Source of the DNA: JADHMP01 sp016779985
GTDB taxonomy: Bacteria > Bacteroidota > Bacteroidia > Flavobacteriales > Flavobacteriaceae
DNA: 64,000 bases
Direction of reading: 5' to 3'
Assembly: GCA_016779985.1 (NCBI GenBank)
Contig: JADHMP010000002.1
Coordinates: 124,001 to 188,000 of the forward strand
The notes under the pieces are model-generated. The model was not told the origin of the DNA, ran no database searches, and was given only the letters and a program-made list of their open reading frames with translations. Position 1 is the first letter of the stretch; each line of letters starts with the position of its first letter. Below, piece after piece: positions 48,734-57,571 of this stretch. The translations under genes and the position numbers were made by a program.

Positions 48734-51169
48734 ATGCAATCTTGGATAAAAGATTTATTATCTAAACAGAATTTACTTCATCTTTCTGTCGTTGGAGGAT
48801 TTATGTTAATTGCCCTACTTTTTTATTATCCCTTACTAGGGGGCAAAAAATTGTTTCAATCTGACATTCAACAATACGACGGAATGTCACGTCAATTAAA
48901 AGAATCACGACAAATTGAAGACAGAGAAATCTATTGGATTGACAATGCCTTTGTTGGAATGCCAACCTATCAATTAGGAGCCCAATATCCAATTGATGTT
49001 TTAACACCACTGTATAAAATTATTCGAATCTTACCCCGACCAGCTCACATTTTATTTCTCTACTTACTCGCATCGTATTGTTTCTTATTAGTGTTAAAAG
49101 TACCCTGGCACACTTCCCTTTTTGGTGCTATAGGATTTGGATTTTCAACCTATCTTTTAATCATTCTACAAGTGGGGCATAACACCAAGGCACTTGCGGT
49201 GGGCTATATCCCACTTGTTTTTTCTGGAATAGTGCTTTTGTATCGAAATCCTAAACCCTTTGCTTTTATTCTCACTGTACTTGCATTAGCCCTACAAATT
49301 AGAGCAAATCACTACCAAATGACTTACTACATGCTTTTATTGATACTCGTTTTTGTAGCTTCTATAGCATGGGATCATTTTCAAAAGAAAACCTACAAAC
49401 AGTTTTTTATACCTACACTTTGGCTTGTACTCGCAGGTATTTTTTCTCTAGGATTAAATGCGACTCCCCTTTTAGCAACTGCCGAATATGCAAAATTTAG
49501 CACCAGAGGAAAAAGCGAGCTTAAACTAACTGCTGACGGTAGGCCTAAAACTGAAATTAGTACTGGTTTAGCATATGATTATATCACAGAATATAGCTAC
49601 GGTATTTTTGAAAGCTTTAATATAATTGCTCCTAGAATTCAGGGAGGAGGATCAAGAGAGGACATAGGAGAAGATAGTGAGCTATATACTTTCTTGTTGC
49701 AACAAGGAGTCCCCCCAGGTCAAGCTGCTCAAATTGTGACAAATATTCCCACTTATTGGGGAGGTCAGCCTATTTTAGAAGCACCTGCTTATATTGGAAT
49801 TACGATATTCTTTTTTGCGATCCTTGGGATAATATTAGTGCGAGGTCCAACACGCAACGCACTTCTAATTGGTGCTTTGCTATCTCTGTTTTTATCGTGG
49901 GGAAAAAACCTTCCCTTGCTTACAGATTTTATGATTGATTATTTTCCATTCTACAATAAGTTCAGAGCGGTTTCTTCCATTCAAGTTATTCTTGAATTTT
50001 GTTTACCTGTGTTAGCTGCTTTAGGCATGAATGCCTTGTTTTCTTTCCCAAAAGAAAAATGGAAAAAATTACTTAAAATTTTTATGTATCCAATGGCTAT
50101 TTTAGTTCTCTTACTACTTATCAAAGGATCTTTTTCTTTTCAGGGGCTAAATGATTCCTACTATCGTGAAATATTTGGGGCGTCTATTTTCGAAATGATT
50201 ATTGACGCAAGAAAAGATTTTTATAGCGCAGATGTGCTAAGGGCATTGATTTATAGTCTGGTCCTTTCCGTCATTATACTTGCTTTTGTGCTAAAAAAAA
50301 TTAAGCCTGTTGTTTTTCTTTCATTATCCATTTGTATAGTGTTAGTTGATCTTTTAAGCATATCAGAGAGGTATATTGACCGAGATTTGTTTGTTAGTCA
50401 GAATGCTCAAACAATAGGTTTTCAAAAAACACCAGCAGATCAAGCTATATTGCAAGACACAACACGCTACCGTGTGATGGAACCCCAATTGGGATTGACA
50501 GGTGCAAGAACAGCCAATTTCCATAACTCAATTGGTGGCTACCATGGGGCAAAACCAAGAAGACTTGAGGAATTATACAACTTTTATAATGAAAACCAAC
50601 TTCGTCATATTTTAGACCTTCTTAATATTAAATATTTCCTTTTTCAAGATAGTTTGGGTCTTCGTCCTTCTCAAAATGAATCTGCAATAGGGCCTGTTTG
50701 GTTAGTAGACAGTTTGAACGTAGTTCCTAATGCTGATGCTGCTTTGCAAGCCATGAAAACACTTGATGTGGACAAAACGGCCATCATAGAACAGAAGGAT
50801 ATAAAAACTAAAATACCTAAAGTATTTGTCTCAGACAGTTTAGATTCAATTAGTTTACTTTCTGCAAAAATTGACCGATTGAGTTATGCAGTAAATCTCT
50901 CTAGTGAACGTTTAGCTATTTTTTCAGAAATGTATTATCCAATGGGATGGCAACTAGAAATTGATGGAAAACCTCAGGATATATTGCATGTTAATTATAT
51001 TTTAAGGGGAGCTTTATTACCTGCAGGAAAATATCGTATAGATTTTTCATTTGAACCTAAGGTGGTGCAACGGGGAACCCTATTAAGAGGTACAACACTG
51101 ATTCTTTTTGTAGTCCTACTTTTTTCTTGGATATGGAAAGAACGAAGGAAAGTAGTACATGATCGCTAG
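48734..51169 (+). CDS. YfhO-family multi-span membrane protein
   Basis: 811 residues. About 12 hydrophobic helices occupy the N-terminal two thirds, with the family's KKLFQSDIQQYDGMSRQLKE and YPIDVLTPL loops after the first helices, and a C-terminal soluble domain (SERLAIFSEMYYPMGWQLEI). YfhO proteins are GT-C-fold glycosyltransferases thought to modify envelope glycans, for example lipoteichoic or wall polymers in Gram-positives. In Bacteroidota the acceptor is unknown. It overlaps the flippase gene by 11 bases. Confidence 0.85.
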   Translation: MQSWIKDLLSKQNLLHLSVVGGFMLIALLFYYPLLGGKKLFQSDIQQYDGMSRQLKESRQIEDREIYWIDNAFVGMPTYQLGAQYPIDVLTPLYKIIRILPRPAHILFLYLLASYCFLLVLKVPWHTSLFGAIGFGFSTYLLIILQVGHNTKALAVGYIPLVFSGIVLLYRNPKPFAFILTVLALALQIRANHYQMTYYMLLLILVFVASIAWDHFQKKTYKQFFIPTLWLVLAGIFSLGLNATPLLATAEYAKFSTRGKSELKLTADGRPKTEISTGLAYDYITEYSYGIFESFNIIAPRIQGGGSREDIGEDSELYTFLLQQGVPPGQAAQIVTNIPTYWGGQPILEAPAYIGITIFFFAILGIILVRGPTRNALLIGALLSLFLSWGKNLPLLTDFMIDYFPFYNKFRAVSSIQVILEFCLPVLAALGMNALFSFPKEKWKKLLKIFMYPMAILVLLLLIKGSFSFQGLNDSYYREIFGASIFEMIIDARKDFYSADVLRALIYSLVLSVIILAFVLKKIKPVVFLSLSICIVLVDLLSISERYIDRDLFVSQNAQTIGFQKTPADQAILQDTTRYRVMEPQLGLTGARTANFHNSIGGYHGAKPRRLEELYNFYNENQLRHILDLLNIKYFLFQDSLGLRPSQNESAIGPVWLVDSLNVVPNADAALQAMKTLDVDKTAIIEQKDIKTKIPKVFVSDSLDSISLLSAKIDRLSYAVNLSSERLAIFSEMYYPMGWQLEIDGKPQDILHVNYILRGALLPAGKYRIDFSFEPKVVQRGTLLRGTTLILFVVLLFSWIWKERRKVVHDR

Positions 51170-52616
51170 GCAATCCATATTAAATTTTTTGAGTATTGCT
51201 CTAGCGTTTGGGCTAGGAGCAATAAGCACCTTATACTTGTATCCAACGTATCCTGGAAAGGCATTTCAAGGGTTGGTTGTTGCTCTTTTGGCCTATTCTA
51301 ATCTTGTGCAACCTTTTATTGCATTTGGTGTTCAACATGCCTTGATCAAATTTTATACTCAATGTAAAACAGATCAAGAAAAAGACAAATTACTCTGGTT
51401 TTCCATCCTATCTCCCTTATTGATAATTGGTGTTTTTTTCATCCTCTATCAGGTATATCGTCAAGATATTGCTAGATATTTATCAAATGAAAACGAATCT
51501 ATGGGATATTATGCCTATTTGATTTTTAGTTTAAGCATTGCTACGGCCTACTTTGAGATTTTTTATAGTTGGCAACGAGTCCATTTGAAAACCGTTTTTG
51601 GAAATTTTTTAAAAGAGTTTTATAATCGTTTTCTGATTTTCATCTCGCTGCTGCTGTTTGCCTTTGGGAAGATTGATAAAGAAGCATTCCTCCAGTTCTT
51701 AATTATCGGCTATTACCTTCGTCTTTTATTAATGATTCTTTATAGCTTTTGGATATATATACCCAAAAACCCAATTGGGATTCCGGCTCAATGGAAAGCT
51801 ATCTTAAAATATAGTGCGACCATTTTTCTTTCAGGAGCAGCAGCTAGTTTTATTTTGGATATTGACAAATCAATGCTATCAAACATTCTTACTCTCGACA
51901 ATGTTGCTTTTTATTCGGTTGCCATATTCATTGCAACAGTCATAGAAGCCCCAGGAAGAGGGATGTTTCAAATTGTTACTCCTTTAGTTTCTGAAGCCAT
52001 AAATAATCAAGACAAAAACAGATTAGAAAGTTTGCTAAAAAAAAGCGCTTCTAATCTTTTGATAATCTCAGGTTTTATTGCGGTTGTGATCAATGTCAAT
52101 CTCACAGACATTTATGCCTTAGTTAATCAACCAGAGTATGCAATAGCTTTTTGGGCAGTGGGTTTGATATCAATAGGAAAATTATTCAGCATGTCTATGG
52201 GATGTTTAAATAGTATAATTAGCAATTCAGTGTTATATAGCTATGTGTTTTGGTTCTCTGTTTTAGGAGCTTTTCTGGCGGTAGTGTTAAATTTATTTTT
52301 AATTGAGAAATATGGTCTAATAGGTGCTGCTTGGGCTACGTTAATTGTTATGGTTCTAATCAATAGTTTAAAATTGATTTTGGTAGCTTTTTATTTGAAA
52401 ATTCATCCATTTACAACTAAAATGGGAATTACATTCATACTTATATTGGGGGCATATTTTTCTTTTTTACACCTCACAATTAGTGAGCAACCACTATTAA
52501 ACCTCATACTCAAAACAGCCTTGTTAAGCATATTGTTTAGTATGGTAGTTCTGATTTTAGGTCTATCGCAAGAACTCAAGAAATTATTTCAAAGCACCCT
52601 CCGACGATTCAACTAA
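51159..52616 (+). CDS. polysaccharide flippase (MOP superfamily, Wzx-like)
   Basis: 485 residues with about 14 transmembrane helices: start SILNFLSIALAFGLGAIST, then MYTYP-type loops, and a pattern IDKSMLSNILTLDNVAFYSV midway. The fold and length match lipid-linked oligosaccharide or polysaccharide flippases. It is coupled to the YfhO gene by an 11-base overlap. Its last 33 bases overlap the end of convergent uvrA. Cargo unknown. Confidence 0.86.
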   Translation: MIARQSILNFLSIALAFGLGAISTLYLYPTYPGKAFQGLVVALLAYSNLVQPFIAFGVQHALIKFYTQCKTDQEKDKLLWFSILSPLLIIGVFFILYQVYRQDIARYLSNENESMGYYAYLIFSLSIATAYFEIFYSWQRVHLKTVFGNFLKEFYNRFLIFISLLLFAFGKIDKEAFLQFLIIGYYLRLLLMILYSFWIYIPKNPIGIPAQWKAILKYSATIFLSGAAASFILDIDKSMLSNILTLDNVAFYSVAIFIATVIEAPGRGMFQIVTPLVSEAINNQDKNRLESLLKKSASNLLIISGFIAVVINVNLTDIYALVNQPEYAIAFWAVGLISIGKLFSMSMGCLNSIISNSVLYSYVFWFSVLGAFLAVVLNLFLIEKYGLIGAAWATLIVMVLINSLKLILVAFYLKIHPFTTKMGITFILILGAYFSFLHLTISEQPLLNLILKTALLSILFSMVVLILGLSQELKKLFQSTLRRFN

Positions 52617-55388
52617 TTTTGAATGTAGAAACTTTCCGGTATGTGAATTGGGGAGTGCTGCAATTTCTTCTGGAGTTCCTTGACCAACAAGATACCCCCC
52701 TTTGTCTCCCGCCTCTGGACCTAAGTCGATCAGATGATCGGCACATTTAATTAAATCTAAATTGTGCTCCACCACTACCACAGAGTGACCACGGTCTATG
52801 AGGGCTTCAAAAGAGGTAAGTAACTTTTTGATGTCATGCACATGTAGCCCTGTAGTGGGCTCGTCAAAAATGAACAATACCTTTTCTTTTGTAATTCCCT
52901 GACCCAAAAAAGACGCTAGTTTTATTCGTTGCGCCTCCCCTCCAGAAAGGGTTGCAGAAGATTGACCTAAGGTCACATAGCCAAGACCAACTTCTTGAAG
53001 CGGTTTTAATTTATTAATAATTTTTTGTTGTCCCTGTGCTTCGAAGAAAGCTATTGCATCATCTACAGTCATATTTAGTAGATCATCAATATTGGTATTT
53101 TGAAATTTGACCTCCAGTATTTCTTTTTTGAATCTTTTTCCCTGACAATTTTCACAAGTAAGGATCACATCAGCCATAAATTGCATTTCAATAGTCACAG
53201 TTCCTTCACCTTTGCAGACTTCGCATCTTCCTCCATCCACATTGAATGAAAAATGTTTGGGCTGTAAGTTTTGAATTGTGGCTCTTTTTTGTTTTGAAAA
53301 TAGGGTTCTAATTTCATCATAGGCTTTGCAATAAGTCACCGGGTTTGAACGAGACGAGCGACCTATTGGGTTTTGATCTACAAATTCAACACTTCTCAAC
53401 GTATTAAGATCTCCAGAAATTCCAGTATGTGCTAATGGCTTCTGACTGTAAATATCAAAATATCTCAACAAGGCAGGGTATAAAATCCCTTTTACCAAAC
53501 TTGTTTTTCCACTTCCAGAAACACCTGTAACAACAGTTAAGGCGCCAATGGGAAAGTCAACAGTAATATTTTTTAAATTGTTTGCTCTAGCTCCATCGAC
53601 ACGAATTCTTTTCTTTGGAGATCTAGGCTTTTTTGGAATAGAAATCTGCTTTTCTCCCTTCAAATAAGCTGCAGTCAATCCCTCTGATTTAAGCATGGTT
53701 TTTGGTGTGCCTTGAGCTACGATATTACCCCCTAAACTTCCTGCCTCAGGGCCAATATCAACGATCCAGTCAGCCTCTAACATCATTTCTTCGTCATGTT
53801 CAACCACTATAACAGTATTGCCTATATCTCTTAGATTTTTTAAAACAGCAATTAGCTTTTGATTGTCTCTTGGATGTAAACCTATGGAAGGTTCGTCTAA
53901 TATATAGAGTGAACCAACCAAACTACTCCCCAATGAAGTGGCCAATTGAATGCGTTGTGATTCACCTCCTGACAAGGTGTTCGACCTTCGATTCAATGTC
54001 AGGTAGCCTAAACCAACCTGTGCTACAAATTGCAAACGACTTTTAATTTCTATTAAGATACGGTGGGCAATTTTCTTCTCATGATCAGTCAGTTTAAGTT
54101 GATTAAAAAAAGTAATTAAAGCTGATATGGGTAGTGTCAAAAGTTCTGGCAAACTGGTTTTATTTATTTTGACATAACCCGCTTCTTGACGAATTCTTGA
54201 ACCTTGGCAAGCTTCACATTTGGTTTTCCCTCTGTAGCGTGATAACAATACTCTATTTTGAATTTTATAGTTTTTCGCTTCAATTTTCTTAAAAAAGCTA
54301 TGGATGCCCTTAAAATATTGATTACCATTCCAGAGCAGTTCTTTCTGCTCTTTTGTTAATTCGAAATAGGGAGTATGAATAGGAAAATCAAAATGGTACG
54401 CATTTTTAACTAAATCAGTATAATATTTTTTGTAGCCCGTACTTTTCCATGGAGCAATGGCATGATCATAAATTGAAGCAGCACTATTTGGAATCACTAG
54501 TTCCGGATCAATACCAATTACATCTCCAAAACCTTCGCAAGTGGGACAGGCACCTAATGGAGTATTGAAACTAAAAAGATGCACTGTAGGGGTGCTAAAT
54601 GTTATGCCGTCTAGGGCAAAAGAATTTGAAAAGGGTATTTCCTTTTCACTAGCTAATGAATATAAACTACAGTCCCCTTTACCTTCATAAAATGCTATAG
54701 ATATGGCATCGGCAAGACGCTGATAAAAGTCATCATTTTGTTGTATAATAACCCTATCTACAACCAACTGAAAGGGCTTGGTAGGCATTTTAATTATGGA
54801 TTCTAATCTTACGACTTTATCATCGACAAAAATTCTTGCGAAACCTTGCTGTTTAAAGACTTTAATTTTATCTTTAAATGACCTGTTTGGCTCTTCTTTT
54901 ATCGGTGACAGTAGTAAATATTTATCCCCTTCATCTAGGCTTTTAACATAGTTGATGACATCGCTCACAGCATCTTTTTTTACTTCTCGATTGGAAATGG
55001 GCGAATAAGTTTTTCCTATTCGAGCAAACAACAATTTGATGTAGTCATATATTTCCGTTTTCGTTCCGACTGTAGAGCGTGGATTGGTTGCGTTTACTTT
55101 TTGTTCAACAGCAATGGCAGGGGATAAACCTTTGATAAAATCTACTTTGGGTTTATTTAAGCGCCCCATAAATTGACGGGCATAAGAAGATAAACTTTCA
55201 ACATACCGTCTTTGTCCCTCAGCATATAGTGTATCAAAGGCAAGTGTTGATTTTCCTGAGCCGGACAGACCCGTAATCACAATTAACTTTTTTCTAGGGA
55301 GGACTACATCGATATTTTTTAAATTATTGAGATGTGCTCCCTTTATTATAATGTATTTTTTTGGATCATACTCCAAAAGGTTTTTCAT
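52584..55388 (-). CDS. uvrA: excinuclease ABC subunit A
   Basis: 934 residues, standard for UvrA. Two ABC ATPase modules: Walker A GLSGSGKST near residue 40 and GVSGSGKTS near 630; signature LSGGESQRI and LSGGEAQRI; Walker B-like LYILDEPSIGLH and LFIFDEPTTGLH. Zinc-finger cysteines are in CPTCEGFGD and CEVCKGEGTV / CENCQGKRF. UvrA with UvrB recognises bulky DNA lesions for nucleotide excision repair. Confidence 0.97.
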   Translation of the reverse strand: MKNLLEYDPKKYIIIKGAHLNNLKNIDVVLPRKKLIVITGLSGSGKSTLAFDTLYAEGQRRYVESLSSYARQFMGRLNKPKVDFIKGLSPAIAVEQKVNATNPRSTVGTKTEIYDYIKLLFARIGKTYSPISNREVKKDAVSDVINYVKSLDEGDKYLLLSPIKEEPNRSFKDKIKVFKQQGFARIFVDDKVVRLESIIKMPTKPFQLVVDRVIIQQNDDFYQRLADAISIAFYEGKGDCSLYSLASEKEIPFSNSFALDGITFSTPTVHLFSFNTPLGACPTCEGFGDVIGIDPELVIPNSAASIYDHAIAPWKSTGYKKYYTDLVKNAYHFDFPIHTPYFELTKEQKELLWNGNQYFKGIHSFFKKIEAKNYKIQNRVLLSRYRGKTKCEACQGSRIRQEAGYVKINKTSLPELLTLPISALITFFNQLKLTDHEKKIAHRILIEIKSRLQFVAQVGLGYLTLNRRSNTLSGGESQRIQLATSLGSSLVGSLYILDEPSIGLHPRDNQKLIAVLKNLRDIGNTVIVVEHDEEMMLEADWIVDIGPEAGSLGGNIVAQGTPKTMLKSEGLTAAYLKGEKQISIPKKPRSPKKRIRVDGARANNLKNITVDFPIGALTVVTGVSGSGKTSLVKGILYPALLRYFDIYSQKPLAHTGISGDLNTLRSVEFVDQNPIGRSSRSNPVTYCKAYDEIRTLFSKQKRATIQNLQPKHFSFNVDGGRCEVCKGEGTVTIEMQFMADVILTCENCQGKRFKKEILEVKFQNTNIDDLLNMTVDDAIAFFEAQGQQKIINKLKPLQEVGLGYVTLGQSSATLSGGEAQRIKLASFLGQGITKEKVLFIFDEPTTGLHVHDIKKLLTSFEALIDRGHSVVVVEHNLDLIKCADHLIDLGPEAGDKGGYLVGQGTPEEIAALPNSHTGKFLHSKLVESSEGALK

Positions 55389-55520
55389 AGCTAAAAATAA
55401 AAGGCGTAAAATTACAATATTATATCAAAAAAAAGTGACTAGTATGTCTTAATCATTAGTGTTTGTTAAAGCTAATTTGTAATGAAGATATTTCAAGATA
55501 TTTGATTGATTTCAAGAGCG

Positions 55521-55553
55521 TTGTAATTCAACTAATTTATTTTTTTATATTTG
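55521..55553 (+). promoter_or_regulatory. full TTG-N22-TATATTTG promoter of the ECF sigma factor, with palindrome
   Basis: -33 TTG (55521-55523), 22-base spacer and -7 TATATTTG (55546-55553). A perfect 16-bp palindrome, ATATTTGTACAAATAT (55547-55562), overlaps the -7 box and expected start point. The ATG is 78 bases further on. A repressor binding here could autoregulate the sigma gene. Confidence 0.7.
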
Positions 55554-55640
55554 TACAAATATTACTGCCTATAGCATAAAACTACTTTAAACGTTTTCTG
55601 AATTTCAATAGCAATTTATTTGCAGTTAAAGTAGTTTATT

Positions 55641-56228
55641 ATGTATCATACAAAAGTTAAATTATCTGATGCCAGTCTTATTTCTCTCTACCTTGATGGT
55701 AGTGAAGAATCTCTTGAACGCTTGATTAAGAGACATCAGCAGCGTATTTTTAATTTTATTTTTTCTAAAGTTCTGGACCGAGAAACCGCTGAAGATATTT
55801 TTCAAGACACTTTTATTAAAGTGGTTAAAACATTAAAAAATGGCGTCTATAGTGAAGAGGGTAAGTTTTTGCCCTGGGTAATGCGCATTGCTCACAATCT
55901 TATTATTGATCATTTTAGGAGAAGCAATAGAATTCCTTCATTAGAAACAAAAGAAGATTTTGATATTTTTCAAATGATTGGGGACGGTTCGTTAAACGTA
56001 GAAAGTCTTTTAGTAAATGATCAGATTGTGGCTGATTTGCAGCGTTTGGTTCAAGAACTGCCAGAAGACCAGAAAGAAGTATTGCAAATGCGCTTATATA
56101 GAGACATGAGCTTTAAGGAAATTGCTGAGCAAACAAAGGTGAGTATAAATACTGCTCTCGGTAGGATGCGTTATGCAATCATAAACCTCAGGAAGCTAAT
56201 TGAGGAAAACAATATTAATCTGTTGTAA
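55641..56228 (+). CDS. RNA polymerase ECF sigma factor
   Basis: 195 residues. Region 2 (RHQQRIFNFIFSKVLDRETAEDIFQDTFIKV) and region 4 (LPEDQKEVLQMRLYRDMSFKEIAEQTKVSINTALGRMRYAI) are both complete, with the HTH at residues about 160-180. No anti-sigma gene follows; instead a 48-residue ORF begins 50 bases later. Related Bacteroidota sigma factors of this length act alone. Its regulon cannot be deduced from the window. Confidence 0.93.
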   Translation: MYHTKVKLSDASLISLYLDGSEESLERLIKRHQQRIFNFIFSKVLDRETAEDIFQDTFIKVVKTLKNGVYSEEGKFLPWVMRIAHNLIIDHFRRSNRIPSLETKEDFDIFQMIGDGSLNVESLLVNDQIVADLQRLVQELPEDQKEVLQMRLYRDMSFKEIAEQTKVSINTALGRMRYAIINLRKLIEENNINLL

Positions 56229-56278
56229 AAAAGTACAATAAATTTCTTTTTTTTTCGTTTAAAAAAGAAATGTATTTA

Positions 56279-56425
56279 ATGGAAAAAAACTACAATAGAA
56301 ATTTTCACAATACCGAAAACAAAAAATCTTTAAAGCCCAGACCTTTGACTATAAAACGTATCATGGCTTTTTCAAAGGCTTATGAACCAAAAAGTCCTCT
56401 AGATCAATTAAGATTTAAAAATTAG
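56279..56425 (+). CDS. 48-residue follower protein of the ECF sigma factor
   Basis: An ATG-started frame (MEKNYNRNFHNTENKKSLKP, then RPLTIKRIMAFSKAYEPKSP and LDQLRFKN) beginning 50 bases after the sigma factor stop. It has no signal or membrane helix, is basic with a short hydrophobic middle, and is in none of the larger reading frames. The position suggests co-transcription and a role tied to the sigma factor, for example as a regulator. Its last 11 bases overlap the end of convergent nth. Short ORFs of this size need conservation evidence. Confidence 0.6.
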   Translation: MEKNYNRNFHNTENKKSLKPRPLTIKRIMAFSKAYEPKSPLDQLRFKN

Positions 56426-57074
56426 TTTTCTTCAAATAGGCGTTAATAATTGTTTTTCTGCCTATTTTTTTTGTGATAATGTCTTTCTCTAAATCCCACC
56501 CTCTGGCAGGAGAATACTCTCTTCCATACCAGATTATTTGTAGGTGCAATGCATTCCATTTTTCTTTAGGAAATAAACGTTTTGCATCTTTCTCAGTTTG
56601 AACAACATTTTTTCCATTTGAAAATCCCCACCTATACATAAGCCTATGGATGTGAGTGTCTACAGGAAACGCAGGAACACCAAAAGCTTGCGCCATAACA
56701 ACACTTGCGGTTTTGTGTCCCACTGCTGGGAGGGCTTCTAAAGCTTCAAAATCTTGAGGTACTTTTCCCTGATGTTTGTCGATCAGAATATGAGATAGTT
56801 CATAAATTCCTCTTGATTTCATGGGAGAAAGCCCAACAGGTTTGATGATTTCTCTAATTTCTTCTTGGGTCAATAATATCATTTCGTGGGGTGTTTTGGC
56901 TTGAGCAAAGAGCCGGGGAGTGATTTTGTTAACTCTAACGTCTGTGCTTTGAGCAGATAACAAAACCGCTATAAGAAGCGTGTAGGGATCATTGTGGTCT
57001 AATGGAATAGGTATTTTGGGATACAAAGCATCGAGGGTTTGGATTACAAAGCTTAGTTTTTCTTTTTTAGTCAT
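56415..57074 (-). CDS. nth: endonuclease III-like DNA glycosylase without the Fe-S cluster
   Basis: About 219 residues from the ATG at 57074. An in-frame upstream extension to 57149 exists but overlaps the divergent bcp start and lacks family resemblance. The HhH motif LPAVGHKTASVV holds the catalytic Lys, and PVDTHIHRLMYRWG the catalytic Asp. The usual C-terminal C-x6-C-x2-C-x5-C is missing: the segment reads WYGREYSPARGWDLEKDIIT with no cysteine. It removes oxidised pyrimidines. Bacteroidota forms of this kind seem to do without the cluster. Confidence 0.92.
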   Translation of the reverse strand: MTKKEKLSFVIQTLDALYPKIPIPLDHNDPYTLLIAVLLSAQSTDVRVNKITPRLFAQAKTPHEMILLTQEEIREIIKPVGLSPMKSRGIYELSHILIDKHQGKVPQDFEALEALPAVGHKTASVVMAQAFGVPAFPVDTHIHRLMYRWGFSNGKNVVQTEKDAKRLFPKEKWNALHLQIIWYGREYSPARGWDLEKDIITKKIGRKTIINAYLKKTNF

Positions 57075-57108
57075 CAGAAATTTTTGTTTATTCGAAAATA
57101 CAAAAGCT

Positions 57109-57570
57109 ATGAATATGAATACATTAAAAACAGGAGACAAGGCTCCCAACTTTTCAGCTATAGACCACGATGGTAATCAACATCAATTGACTGATTTTTT
57201 AGGAAAAAAATTAATTGTCTTTTTTTATCCTAGAGCCAATACCCCTGGATGCACAGCTGAGGCTTGCAATTTAAGTGATAATTACAAATCGCTTCAGGAC
57301 CAAGGCTATCAAATTCTGGGAGTAAGTGCAGATAGTGTTAAACACCAGAAAAATTTTGCAACTAAATATGATTTTCCTTATCCTCTTCTAGCGGACACTG
57401 ACAAAAAACTAATACACGCATTTGGTGTGTGGGGTCCAAAAAAATTTATGGGAAAGGAATACGATGGAATTCATCGGATGACATTCATCATTGATGAAGA
57501 AGGGACAATCCAAAGAGTTATTGATAAAGTTAAAACAAAAGACCACGCGGCGCAAATATTTGAGGGATAG
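57109..57570 (+). CDS. bcp: thioredoxin-dependent thiol peroxidase (Bcp/PrxQ)
   Basis: 153 residues from the ATG at 57109; the longer frame from 56992 lies inside nth and is rejected. The peroxidatic Cys is in TPGCTAEAC, with the resolving Cys five residues later as in atypical 2-Cys PrxQ. FYPRANTPGC and HRMTFIIDEEG are typical. It reduces hydrogen and alkyl hydroperoxides in the cytoplasm using thioredoxin. It is divergent from nth, 34 bases apart. Confidence 0.95.
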   Translation: MNMNTLKTGDKAPNFSAIDHDGNQHQLTDFLGKKLIVFFYPRANTPGCTAEACNLSDNYKSLQDQGYQILGVSADSVKHQKNFATKYDFPYPLLADTDKKLIHAFGVWGPKKFMGKEYDGIHRMTFIIDEEGTIQRVIDKVKTKDHAAQIFEG

Positions 57571-57571
57571 C

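Noticed and set aside
56992..57108. N-terminal extension of bcp
   Set aside because: The extra 39 residues lie inside the nth coding region and carry no family resemblance; the ATG at 57109 gives the normal PrxQ length.
57075..57149. N-terminal extension of nth
   Set aside because: These 25 residues overlap the divergent bcp start; the ATG at 57074 begins the conserved protein.
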